A DNA stretch of 64,000 bases from assembly GCA_001603165.1 (NCBI GenBank), contig LVBN01000016.1:25028-89027 (forward strand), given 5' to 3'. The position numbers and the translations under genes were made by a program. Under the pieces are notes generated by a model. That model did no database searches and was not told the origin of the DNA. It saw only the letters and a program-made list of their open reading frames with translations. The DNA is from Spirochaetales bacterium Spiro_12. Lineage in GTDB: Bacteria > Spirochaetota > Spirochaetia > Treponematales > Rectinemataceae. Position 1 is the stretch's first letter; every line of letters begins with the position of its first letter. Shown piece by piece: positions 26,664 to 34,537 of this stretch.

Positions 26664-26690
26664 AACGCCCTCCCGCGCGAAGGGCGTTTC
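26662..26690 (+). terminator. Hairpin after the LuxR-type gene, possible terminator
   Basis: Perfect 10-bp stem GAAACGCCCT/AGGGCGTTTC overlapping the stop codon region. No T-tract follows, so termination would be weak. Confidence 0.4.
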
Positions 26691-26759
26691 CGCATCGATC
26701 GGAGTTCCTATTGTATCTTTCCGGCTATTTCTTTATCGTTGGGCGAACGAGAGGTACTC

Positions 26760-27611
26760 ATGCACTCCATTTCAACCCCCTTAAGCGAACTGGCCGGACA
26801 GACGGCGGACAGCATAGAACCGGCAACCCGAAAGGCCGCCGAAAGCTTTGCCCGGCTTTTCACCATCGTCGCTCGTTTGCGGGCCCCCGACGGATGCCCC
26901 TGGGACAGGGAGCAGAGCATCCAGTCCATCCGCGGCAATATCGTAGAGGAGGCCTACGAGCTGGTGGAGGCGATAGGCGAAGGAGAGAGGGAGCACATCC
27001 GGGAGGAATCGGGCGACCTTTTTCTTCTGGCCGCCATGACTACCTACATGTGCGAGCAGGAAGGCAGCTTCAGCACCGCCGAAGCCCTGGACTCGGTATC
27101 CGAGAAACTGCTGCGCAGACACCCCCATGTGTTCGGCGATTCCGTGGCCGATACCCCCGACGCCGTCGTGCATCAGTGGAATAAAATCAAGGAACAGAAG
27201 GAAGGCCGACGCAAGAAGGATTCCATGCTTGACGAAGTTCCCCGCCATTTGCCGCCCCTCGAGCGAGCCTATAAGCTTCAAAAAAAAGCAGCCAAGGCCG
27301 GCTTCGACTGGCCGAGCCCCGAACCGGTCTGGAGCAAGGTCGAGGAAGAGCTGGCCGAAGCCCGCCAGGCCCTGGCCCGGGGCGAGACCGCCGAGTTGGA
27401 AGCCGAAATCGGAGACCTGCTGTTTTCCATGATAAACCTCTCCCGGGTGCTGGGGATCGACCCCGGCCTCGCCCTGATGCGGACCAACGAAAAATTCTCC
27501 CGGCGTTTCAGGCATGTCGAAAGGGGCATGAAGGAAAAGGGGCTGCCCATGTCCGCGCAAGCGTTATCGGCGATGGATGAGCTCTGGGAAAAAGCGAAGG
27601 AAGAGGAATGA
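26760..27611 (+). CDS. mazG: MazG nucleoside triphosphate pyrophosphohydrolase
   Basis: Hydrolyses non-canonical or excess NTPs to NMP and PPi. The 283 residues hold the two tandem MazG domains. The first has CPWDREQSIQSIRGNIVEEAYE with the metal-binding EExxE (EEAYE) and ExxGDL; the second has EEELAE with EAEIGDLLF. C-terminal ends of these helical domains (KFSRRFRHVE) are conserved in family members. ATG 26760 is chosen, with AGAGG 6 bases upstream, over TTG 26739. The MATE gene follows with overlapping expression signals. Confidence 0.9.
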   Translation: MHSISTPLSELAGQTADSIEPATRKAAESFARLFTIVARLRAPDGCPWDREQSIQSIRGNIVEEAYELVEAIGEGEREHIREESGDLFLLAAMTTYMCEQEGSFSTAEALDSVSEKLLRRHPHVFGDSVADTPDAVVHQWNKIKEQKEGRRKKDSMLDEVPRHLPPLERAYKLQKKAAKAGFDWPSPEPVWSKVEEELAEARQALARGETAELEAEIGDLLFSMINLSRVLGIDPGLALMRTNEKFSRRFRHVERGMKEKGLPMSAQALSAMDELWEKAKEEE

Positions 27612-27639
27612 GCGCGAGTGGCGCCGTAAAGGAGCTGCC

Positions 27640-29016
27640 ATGGCGATGAAGGATCTCACCACCGGCGACGAGACAAGGCAGCTGATCGGCTTTGCCCTGC
27701 CCATGCTCTTCGGCAACATATTCCAGCAATTTTACAATATGGTGGACAGCTTCGTGGTGGGACGCTTCGTCGGCACCTCGGCGCTGGCGGCGGTGGGCAC
27801 CTCCTTTCCTATCATATTCTTCATGCTCGCCCTCATCCTGGGGGTGAGTATGGGATCCACCGTCCTCATCTCCCAATTCTTCGGCGCCAAAGACTGGAAA
27901 AAGCTGGACGACGTAGTCTCCACCAGTTACATATTCCTTTTCGCCGCCGGCTTGCTGATGACCCTCATCGGGCTCGCCACCGCGCCTATCATCCTCCAAC
28001 TGCTTGCCGTACCCGAGGCCATAATGCCCGAGGCCACAACCTATCTGCGCATCACCTTCGCGGGGATCCTGGCCACCTTCGGCTACAATGGCGTCGCCGC
28101 CTTGCTGCGCGGCATGGGAGATTCCAAGACTCCCTTGTATGTTTTGATCTTCTCCACCCTGGTCAATGTCGTACTCGATCTCCTTTTCGTCGTCGCCTTT
28201 CATTGGGGCGTGGCGGGCGTCGCCTGGGCGACCATCATCTCCCAGGGCCTTTCATTCATAGGGGCTTTGATGGTGCTCAACAAACGCAACCCCTACCTGC
28301 GGCTGGAGATAAAAAAACTACATTGGGACAAATATAGCTTTTCCCAAATGCTTCGCATCGGCCTTCCCACGGGCCTTCAACAAACCCTGGTCTCCCTGGG
28401 CATGATGACCCTATCGAGAATCGTCAACGAATTCGGCCCCCAGACGATGGCGGCGTACACGGCGGCATCCCGTATAGACTCCATCGCCGGCATGCCCGCC
28501 ATGAACCTGGGCGCCGCCATAACCACTTTCACCGGCCAGAACATCGGCGCAGGCAAGCCGGAACGGGTAAAGCGGGGGCATCTTTCGGCGATCGCGGTCA
28601 ATTCCGGAATTTCCCTGGCGATAACCCTGGCGATCCTGTTCTTCGGCCGAAACCTCATGGGTATTTTCACCGACGATCCGGAGGTCATTGGAATCGGCGC
28701 CAGCTACCTCGTTATCGTTGGCATATTCTACGCGGTTTTCGGAATCATGTTTATCAACAACGGCGTCATGAGGGGAGCGGGGGACGTATTCATCCCCATG
28801 ATCAATACGGTGCTCGCCCTCTGGCTCGTCCGGGTGCCCGCCGCCCTTCTGTTCACCCGGGTATTCCACATGGGAAGCGATGGTATTTGGTGGTCCATCC
28901 CCGCCGGTTGGATCGTGGGCATGATTTTTTCCACCTGGTATTACCGAACCGGCCGTTGGAAAAATCCCAAGCTTTTGCCCAGGGCCGTCCCCGGGGATAC
29001 GAAAGCGGCTTCATAA
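27640..29016 (+). CDS. MATE-family efflux transporter
   Basis: A 458-residue cation-coupled drug/metabolite antiporter with 12 membrane helices. Family motifs: LPMLFGNIFQQFYNMVDSFV near the N-terminus and the repeated pattern QQTLVSLGMMTLSRIVNEFG in the second half. AAAGGAG about 6 bases before ATG 27640. It begins 28 bases after mazG and is probably in the same transcript. Substrate unknown. Confidence 0.85.
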   Translation: MAMKDLTTGDETRQLIGFALPMLFGNIFQQFYNMVDSFVVGRFVGTSALAAVGTSFPIIFFMLALILGVSMGSTVLISQFFGAKDWKKLDDVVSTSYIFLFAAGLLMTLIGLATAPIILQLLAVPEAIMPEATTYLRITFAGILATFGYNGVAALLRGMGDSKTPLYVLIFSTLVNVVLDLLFVVAFHWGVAGVAWATIISQGLSFIGALMVLNKRNPYLRLEIKKLHWDKYSFSQMLRIGLPTGLQQTLVSLGMMTLSRIVNEFGPQTMAAYTAASRIDSIAGMPAMNLGAAITTFTGQNIGAGKPERVKRGHLSAIAVNSGISLAITLAILFFGRNLMGIFTDDPEVIGIGASYLVIVGIFYAVFGIMFINNGVMRGAGDVFIPMINTVLALWLVRVPAALLFTRVFHMGSDGIWWSIPAGWIVGMIFSTWYYRTGRWKNPKLLPRAVPGDTKAAS

Positions 29017-29030
29017 GCTTAAGGATACAA

Positions 29031-29059
29031 TTTCCCTAAACTTGTTTCTGTATTATAGT
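29031..29059 (+). promoter_or_regulatory. Candidate leaderless promoter of the MFS-HEAT gene
   Basis: TTTCCC, 17-base spacer, TATAGT, then 6 bases to ATG 29066. TATTAT at 29051-29056 is an overlapping alternative. No ribosome binding site. Confidence 0.35.
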
Positions 29060-29065
29060 ACTCCC

Positions 29066-31336
29066 ATGGCCGCTCCCCTCTCCCTTGCCAGACTAAAATC
29101 GGCACGAAGAGACTTTACCGTTTTCAACCTCCTCAACTCTTTTTCCTTTGTTTTCGTGTCCGGCTCCTTCATAACCCTCTTCGCGGTGCGGCTGGGCGCT
29201 TCCAACGCCGTCGTCGGCATACTCAACGCCATAGCGTACTCCACTTATTTTTTCATGCCCCTCGGAAAGCGGGTGGTTAAGTCAAAACCCATAATCTGGA
29301 CCTTCGGTTGGGCTTGGGTGGGTCGGTATACCGCCCTCCTGCCCTTACTCTTCGCCCCATTGGCCGCAGCCAAGGGACAGGAAGGAATCGCCATCGGGCT
29401 TCTGGTCGCGGGAAGCGCCGGATTCGCCCTCTCCCGGGGGATCGGCATGATCGGGAACAATCCTGTCATCGCCTACATTTCCTCGGGAGGCGGGGACAAG
29501 CCTCGCTCGGACAGGGGCGAGTATGTCGTCACCACCTCCATCGCCAGCTCCGTGGCCAGCATGGTGAGCGGATTGCTGCTCGCGTTGTTTTTGGGGGAGG
29601 ATGCCAGTCCGGGCTCCTATGCCGTCGGGGTGGGGATCGGTATCGCCTTCGGCCTCGTCGGATGCTTCTTTCTTTTGCGAGTTCCCGAACCTACGGATTT
29701 TTCGCCCGAGAAGGCCAGCTCACTTTTAAAGGCAACGAAAGAGGCCGCCAAAGACCCGGGCTTCCGCCGCTTTATCCTCATCTTCATGGTCCTCGCCCTG
29801 GTCTCGGGCATGGGCCGCTCCTTCCTGCCCGTCTATGCCAAGGAAATATTCTCCCAGGGCGACGATGCCGTCATGGTCTACGCCCTCATCGCCAGCATCG
29901 GCTCGGTGGCCATGGGTTTCTTGAGCAAGCTCCTGGTGGACAGACTAGGTTCGAAACCCCTCATGATCATATTTAACGCCATAGGTCTTCTCAGTTTTCT
30001 GCCCATCGCCCTGCTGCCCTCCGGTTCGGTGATCGGCCTTTCCGCGGCCAGCATCGCGCTGATTCTTTCCCTCATACACTTTCTCTCCAACTTCGGCCTG
30101 GCCGGCGGGGAGAACGCGGCCCACAACTACTATTTCGCCCTGGTTCCCAAGGAAAAAAATCTCGATCTCTCGGTGACCTATTATGTCGCCTACGGCCTGG
30201 GCGGCGCCCTCGGATCGGGATTGGGGGGATTATTTCTCGATAGCTTCATCGGCGCCGGGCTCGATCCCGCCGGCGCATATAAGGTTTTGTACGCCGTCCT
30301 TTGCCTGATCATCGGCCTTGGCATCTTCTCCATGCGCAACCTTAAGCGCCTGGGTTCCCGCAGCGTTTCCCAGTCCCTGGGCGTCATGCTTTCGCCCAGG
30401 GACCTCCGTGCCTTCGACCTGCTCTCGAAGCTGGACAGAAGTTCCGTGCCCGAGCAGGAAGTCAGGCTCATCCAGGAAATCGGCCAATCCGCCTCCATGC
30501 ACAGCCAGGAGGAACTCCTGGACTACCTTCACTCGCCCAGCTTCGAAGTGCGTATGCAGGCCCTATTGGCCGTCGAACAGATGCCAAGGCTGTCGACGCA
30601 TCTTGTCCGCCCCCTGATCCAGGAAGTCGAACTCCACCCCTTCACCACTGCCTATGTGGCGGCCCGGATACTCGGAGTCCATCAAAGGGCTGAAGCGCTA
30701 CCGGTATTGCGCAAAGCCCTGGAAATCGAAGATTACATCCTTCAGGGCAACTCCCTTGTAGCGTTGGCGAAAATCGGCGACAGGGACTCCATCCCCATGG
30801 TCGAATCCATGTTGATGAGAAACATCAATCCCCGGGTCAAGATTTCGGCCGCCCACGCACTGCAGCTGTTCAATTCCAGGGATTCCCTCCCCGTCCTGGT
30901 GGCGGGCCTCCGCAAGGACGACCCTGCTGCCTTCGTCTCCGATGAGATCATCCTGGCAATCGCGGGGATAATCGGAATCATGGAAGAGTTCTACCCCCTC
31001 TATTCGGCTTTCAGCGAGGACGAAGCCCATGGATTGGCCCTTCTGGAATCCTCCGCCCAGGACATCATCGCCGATGCCAGGACAATGGATGAATGGCTGC
31101 GGGGCATACGGGAGTTGTTCGATCCGAAGGAACCTGACGGAAGGAAAATCGCTTCCCTGATCCATAAAATCGCGAGCGACGAGCGGGTGGAAATGATCTT
31201 CGGCGAAGCCATCCTCGATCCCCAGCTCTGCTACAAGGGTATGCGCTTCCTTGCCGCCGCCTATCCCCTCCTGATCAGTCAGCGGGCAGGAGGATACGGC
31301 GCCTTCCCGGGTCGGGCTGGGACTTATAGAAAATAG
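29066..31336 (+). CDS. MFS-like transporter fused to C-terminal HEAT-type repeats
   Basis: A 756-residue protein. Residues about 15-430 carry 12 hydrophobic segments arranged as a major facilitator transporter, with a short loop at LVDRLGSKPL typical of MFS. Residues about 445-740 are soluble and repetitive helical: EVRMQALLAVEQMPRLSTHL, AYVAARILGVHQRAEALPVL, NSLVALAKIGDRDSIPMVES, ISAAHALQLFNSRDSLPVLV resemble HEAT/PBS repeats. The helical repeats probably act as a cytosolic binding platform. ATG 29066 is chosen on promoter position; TTG 29042 is an alternative. Its 3' end overlaps yhbY by 62 bases on the other strand. Confidence 0.75.
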   Translation: MAAPLSLARLKSARRDFTVFNLLNSFSFVFVSGSFITLFAVRLGASNAVVGILNAIAYSTYFFMPLGKRVVKSKPIIWTFGWAWVGRYTALLPLLFAPLAAAKGQEGIAIGLLVAGSAGFALSRGIGMIGNNPVIAYISSGGGDKPRSDRGEYVVTTSIASSVASMVSGLLLALFLGEDASPGSYAVGVGIGIAFGLVGCFFLLRVPEPTDFSPEKASSLLKATKEAAKDPGFRRFILIFMVLALVSGMGRSFLPVYAKEIFSQGDDAVMVYALIASIGSVAMGFLSKLLVDRLGSKPLMIIFNAIGLLSFLPIALLPSGSVIGLSAASIALILSLIHFLSNFGLAGGENAAHNYYFALVPKEKNLDLSVTYYVAYGLGGALGSGLGGLFLDSFIGAGLDPAGAYKVLYAVLCLIIGLGIFSMRNLKRLGSRSVSQSLGVMLSPRDLRAFDLLSKLDRSSVPEQEVRLIQEIGQSASMHSQEELLDYLHSPSFEVRMQALLAVEQMPRLSTHLVRPLIQEVELHPFTTAYVAARILGVHQRAEALPVLRKALEIEDYILQGNSLVALAKIGDRDSIPMVESMLMRNINPRVKISAAHALQLFNSRDSLPVLVAGLRKDDPAAFVSDEIILAIAGIIGIMEEFYPLYSAFSEDEAHGLALLESSAQDIIADARTMDEWLRGIRELFDPKEPDGRKIASLIHKIASDERVEMIFGEAILDPQLCYKGMRFLAAAYPLLISQRAGGYGAFPGRAGTYRK

Positions 31337-31574
31337 CCGTATTCCCCAGGATTCGTACCAGCTCGCTACCGGTGGAGAGGGCGAGGGTGGTCGAGATTTC
31401 CCGCTTTTCGCCCTTGAAATCCATGAATTTGAGTTTTACCAGTTCGTGTCGCTCGAGCAGCGACTTAAGCTGCACCACCAGGGCTTCGCTCGCCCCGGCC
31501 TTCCCGAGCTGAATGAGGGCGGGTTCTTTTGACGCCAGGGCGCCGAGATAACTACGCTGAACGGAGTTGAGCAT
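31275..31574 (-). CDS. yhbY: YhbY-type CRM-domain RNA-binding protein
   Basis: A 99-residue CRM-domain protein that binds pre-50S ribosomal RNA. Visible features: GALASKEPALIQLGKAGASE with the family GxxG-like loop, LLERHELVKLKFMD and the late SGSELVRILGNTAIFYK. ATG 31574 has GTGGAGG 5 bases upstream. It lies 14 bases after the YggT gene, suggesting co-transcription. Its 3' end is antisense to the end of the MFS-HEAT gene. Confidence 0.85.
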   Translation of the reverse strand: MLNSVQRSYLGALASKEPALIQLGKAGASEALVVQLKSLLERHELVKLKFMDFKGEKREISTTLALSTGSELVRILGNTAIFYKSQPDPGRRRILLPAD

Positions 31575-31588
31575 ACGATCCTCCACGA

Positions 31589-32182
31589 TTAAAAGGGAAG
31601 GGAAATCAGCAGCCTATTGAGAATGCCCACCAAAGCCCCGCCGGCCATTCGCAGCAGAATGAGCGCCACCAGGCCGGTGAAGAGGCCTTGCCTGTATTGC
31701 ACCGCCCTGCCTCGGTACAGAATTCGATTTATGCGGAACAGCAGAGGGTTGAGAATCGAGTCGATGACGAGCCATATGGGGTGAAGGGTGTTCCATCCGG
31801 CCATGAAGGCGATGATCCTCAGCAAGGCGCAGGCCAGGAGAAAGGAAAGCACAAAGGACAAGGCCGACCATGCCGCGCCAAGCAGAAGCCCGAGGATGAA
31901 ACCCAGGGAGATCCTTCCCGAATACGCCAGGGCTGAAAACACCCTATTGAGCACGGAAAGCACGGCCAAGGCCGCTATGGGACTGAAGTCGAAGCGTTCG
32001 GTCCTGAACAGTTTTATCCGGGAAAAGATGTCCAGAAAGGGATCGACGAGGGCCGCTAAAATCCGCTCCGCCCTGCCCAGATGGATCCCCGGGATCCAGG
32101 TCATGAACACCCGCAGGGAACAGAGCACCATATAAAGGGAGCTGAGCGCCCCGAGTATCCGCAGTAAGGTAGTCAGAATCAT
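31589..32182 (-). CDS. YggT-family membrane protein
   Basis: A 197-residue membrane protein with two YggT repeats: an N-terminal one (LCSLRVFMTWIPG, VDPFLDIFSRI) and a second (GWNTLHPIWLVIDSILNPLL). YggT proteins are linked to osmotic shock tolerance or photosystem/chloroplast envelope roles in homologues, but mechanism is unknown. ATG 32182 is chosen from the promoter position. YhbY follows downstream. Confidence 0.75.
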   Translation of the reverse strand: MILTTLLRILGALSSLYMVLCSLRVFMTWIPGIHLGRAERILAALVDPFLDIFSRIKLFRTERFDFSPIAALAVLSVLNRVFSALAYSGRISLGFILGLLLGAAWSALSFVLSFLLACALLRIIAFMAGWNTLHPIWLVIDSILNPLLFRINRILYRGRAVQYRQGLFTGLVALILLRMAGGALVGILNRLLISLPF

Positions 32183-32188
32183 GGACTT

Positions 32189-32217
32189 ACGATATCCGGC
32201 CTGAAAATTTTTTACAA
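32189..32217 (-). promoter_or_regulatory. Candidate leaderless promoter of the YggT-yhbY operon
   Basis: On the minus strand TTGTAA, 17-base spacer, TATCGT, then 6 bases to ATG 32182. No ribosome binding site. Confidence 0.45.
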
Positions 32218-32287
32218 CCGAGGATTTTCCAAAAGTCAGGGAGTTTTAAAAAATCTATCGAATCAAGCCGGCAAGTTTCATCTTTTT

Positions 32288-32311
32288 TGCCAATAACATA
32301 TGCCAATAACA
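32288..32311 (+). repeat. Two direct repeats upstream of the DUF72 gene
   Basis: TGCCAATAACA occurs at 32288-32298 and again at 32301-32311, a 13-base period, just upstream of a TATACT hexamer at 32318-32323. It looks like an operator for a regulator binding on successive helical turns (inference). Confidence 0.4.
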
Positions 32312-32374
32312 AAGCTGTATACTCCCCGCGCCTGTGATACAATGAAAGCGATAGCTAAAGTGGAGGAATCCCTG

Positions 32375-33166
32375 ATGGAGAACGCTGATATCCGAATCGG
32401 CACATGCGGCTTCTCCTACGCCGAATGGCGGGAAGTCTTCTATCCCAAAGATCTGCGTCAAAGTGAATTCCTGCGTTTTTACTCCCTGGTCTTTCCCTTT
32501 GTCGAGCTGGATTTTTCTTGGTACACCATGCCTAAGGCCGAACAGCTTCTCGCGATGACCGAACAAACTCCCCCGGATTTTCTCTTCTGCCTCAAGGCGC
32601 ACAGGAGTTTGAGCCACGAGATCGGAAAAGATTGGGGGGAGTCGGCGGAACGATTTTCCTCGGCCGCCCAGGTTCTATCCGGCAAAAGGCAGTTGGCTGC
32701 CATTCTCATCCAGCTTCCCTTTCGTTTTTCCTACACGGCCGAGAACCGGGTGTATCTCGGCGATCTCATAAGCGCACTGGACGGCTTTCCTCTGGTGGTG
32801 GAGTTCCGCAACGAATTCTGGTATCAGCAGCGTGTTTTCGACGAACTTGCCAAGCGCAAGGTCTGCCTCGCCATCATCGACCGGCCCGAGCTTCCGGGGC
32901 TGCCGCCTGAGTCCCAGGTCCTCACCAGCGACCGTGTCTACTACAGGCTGCATGGACGCAACAGCACCCAGTGGTGGAACGGGGATGCCACATCCCGCTA
33001 CGATTACGAGTACTCTCCCGAGGAACTCAAAGACAGGGCGCGCATGCTCGCGGCCATTTCGCGGAAGGCGAAACAGGTTCTCGTGGTCTTTAACAATCAC
33101 GCTGACGCCAAGGCGGTGAAGAACGCCCGCAGCCTGGAAGGATATATCCGGGAATTCCAACTTTAG
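32375..33166 (+). CDS. DUF72 family TIM-barrel protein
   Basis: A 263-residue protein with the DUF72 blocks: IGTCGFSYAEWREVFYP, LDFSWYTMP, FLFCLKAHRSLSHE, VVEFRNEFWY, YYRLHGRNSTQWW and VVFNNHADAKAVKNA. The family has a barrel fold with a conserved acidic/His cleft and no settled activity. ATG 32375 follows GGAGG by 8 bases; an in-frame ATG at 32342 would add 11 residues. Convergent with the next gene. Confidence 0.85.
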   Translation: MENADIRIGTCGFSYAEWREVFYPKDLRQSEFLRFYSLVFPFVELDFSWYTMPKAEQLLAMTEQTPPDFLFCLKAHRSLSHEIGKDWGESAERFSSAAQVLSGKRQLAAILIQLPFRFSYTAENRVYLGDLISALDGFPLVVEFRNEFWYQQRVFDELAKRKVCLAIIDRPELPGLPPESQVLTSDRVYYRLHGRNSTQWWNGDATSRYDYEYSPEELKDRARMLAAISRKAKQVLVVFNNHADAKAVKNARSLEGYIREFQL

Positions 33167-33184
33167 ACCAGATCGTGTACGGCG

Positions 33185-33589
33185 CTAGGCCTTGTCGGGC
33201 TCCAGGGGAACCGAGGCCAGGGCTTCCAGAAAGGCTTCTTTTGAAGAAAAGCTTTCCTTTTCCATTACCAGACAGCCCGAAGTGCCGAGAACCAGGATCA
33301 CCACTTTTTGGAGTATGGGAAGATTCGTCGATAGAAGACTCCAAAGACAATTTTTCAGCCGCTCATCCTCCCTCGAGCGTACTATGAGTTCCAGGTACCC
33401 AGCCTCGTGAAGCACCGCGGAGATCCAGCCGGTCTTGGCCACGAACTCGGCGGTGTTGGTGGCTCCCGGAGCGATGGAAGGATGGGAGGCTATCCAGGAG
33501 CTGTGAAATCCCGGGATTTTGATGACCCTGCCGTCGGGCAGTATCCACGAGGCGCCGTGCGCCAAGACAAAGAGCTGGGCTGGTGACAT
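33185..33589 (-). CDS. Hypothetical protein, 134 residues, coupled to a pseudouridine synthase
   Basis: I do not recognise the family. It is a soluble protein with one hydrophobic stretch (LPILQKVVILVLGTSGCLVM). The start ATG 33589 overlaps the stop of the RluA-like gene as TGATG, so it is translationally coupled. Sequence at GFHSSWIASHPSIAPGATNTAEFVAKTGWISAVLHEAGYLE (read in parts) looks enzyme-like but no motif is recognised. Confidence 0.55.
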   Translation of the reverse strand: MSPAQLFVLAHGASWILPDGRVIKIPGFHSSWIASHPSIAPGATNTAEFVAKTGWISAVLHEAGYLELIVRSREDERLKNCLWSLLSTNLPILQKVVILVLGTSGCLVMEKESFSSKEAFLEALASVPLEPDKA

Positions 33590-34404
33590 CAGGGTACCTC
33601 TCGCGCTGGGGGATTGGGGCCGGAGCGGGAATCCTCCGGCTTTTCTCGAACTCCGGGCGTTCCACTCCCGGACAATCTAGGGATCAAAGATTCCAAATGG
33701 GGCGCGGCTTTCCAACGATCCAAAAAATCGACAAAATGGGGCGGGGGAGCGGAAAGGATGATTCCCAGGTCCGGAAGCTCCAAGCCCCAAGCCCAGAGGA
33801 GAAGCCGCTTAGCCCCCGCTTCCTTTTTGAGTCTTTTGTTGAGGGTGAAATCGCCGTAACGATCGTCGCCGACTATGGGATGGCCGTGCATGGCGCAGTG
33901 CCGCCGTATTTGATGGGTTCTTCCGGTGCCTAGCCTGAACTCCACGAGACTCAAGGTCCAGGCGTCTTTTTCCGGGCCGCGTGTCTCGGAAATTCCGAAT
34001 CTTTCCATGGAAACACTTTTTTCCTCACCACTAAAGCCGCCGAAGACCGCGACGCGCCTGAAGGCGGTCTCCGCCTCCAAAAGACGTTCCCCGGTCCTGA
34101 GCGCATCGCGGTATATCCCCCGTTCAGCAAGCGGGGCTCCCAAACAAACCGCGAGGTAGCGCTTATGGGTTTGGCCTTCCGAAAGAATCCCGGACCAGCG
34201 CGAGGCTGCCGCCGAACTCTTCGCAAGTATCATGCAACCAGCGGTGTCCTTGTCCAGGCGATGAATGGGGAAGACCCGATATCCCAGCTGTTTTTCCAGC
34301 ACCGAAACCACCGACCCCACCACGCCCTCCCCGGGTTGGGAGGCAAGCCCCACGGGTTTATCGATGACAAGGATAAAGTCATCCTGGAAGAGTATGTCGA
34401 TCAT
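33589..34404 (-). CDS. RluA-family pseudouridine synthase
   Basis: Isomerises uridine to pseudouridine in rRNA or tRNA. The 271 residues include the catalytic motif FPIHRLDKDTAGCMILAKS (Asp of HRLD) and RLGTGRTHQIRRHCAMHGHPIVGD, both diagnostic. There is no S4 domain at the N-terminus, so it is the short form like RluA/TruC. Target position cannot be predicted. It is divergent from the antiporter gene. Confidence 0.9.
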   Translation of the reverse strand: MIDILFQDDFILVIDKPVGLASQPGEGVVGSVVSVLEKQLGYRVFPIHRLDKDTAGCMILAKSSAAASRWSGILSEGQTHKRYLAVCLGAPLAERGIYRDALRTGERLLEAETAFRRVAVFGGFSGEEKSVSMERFGISETRGPEKDAWTLSLVEFRLGTGRTHQIRRHCAMHGHPIVGDDRYGDFTLNKRLKKEAGAKRLLLWAWGLELPDLGIILSAPPPHFVDFLDRWKAAPHLESLIPRLSGSGTPGVREKPEDSRSGPNPPAREVP

Positions 34405-34412
34405 CCAGAAAG

Positions 34413-34442
34413 AGCCTACAGGAGCTCAGGCAGGCCGCGCAA
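34413..34442 (-). promoter_or_regulatory. Candidate leaderless promoter of the RluA-like gene
   Basis: On the minus strand TTGCGC, 18-base spacer, TAGGCT, then 8 bases to ATG 34404. Confidence 0.4.
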
Positions 34443-34500
34443 GCGTTTTTATGACTATTGCCGGGGTTTTTCCAACAAGCACTTTTTATCGCATAGATTA

Positions 34501-34529
34501 TTGCGCAATCATTAACATTTCATTACATT
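34501..34529 (+). promoter_or_regulatory. Candidate leaderless promoter of the antiporter-EIIA gene
   Basis: TTGCGC, 17-base spacer, TACATT, then 8 bases to ATG 34538. No ribosome binding site; the flanks are AT-rich. Confidence 0.45.
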
Positions 34530-34537
34530 TATCGCAT

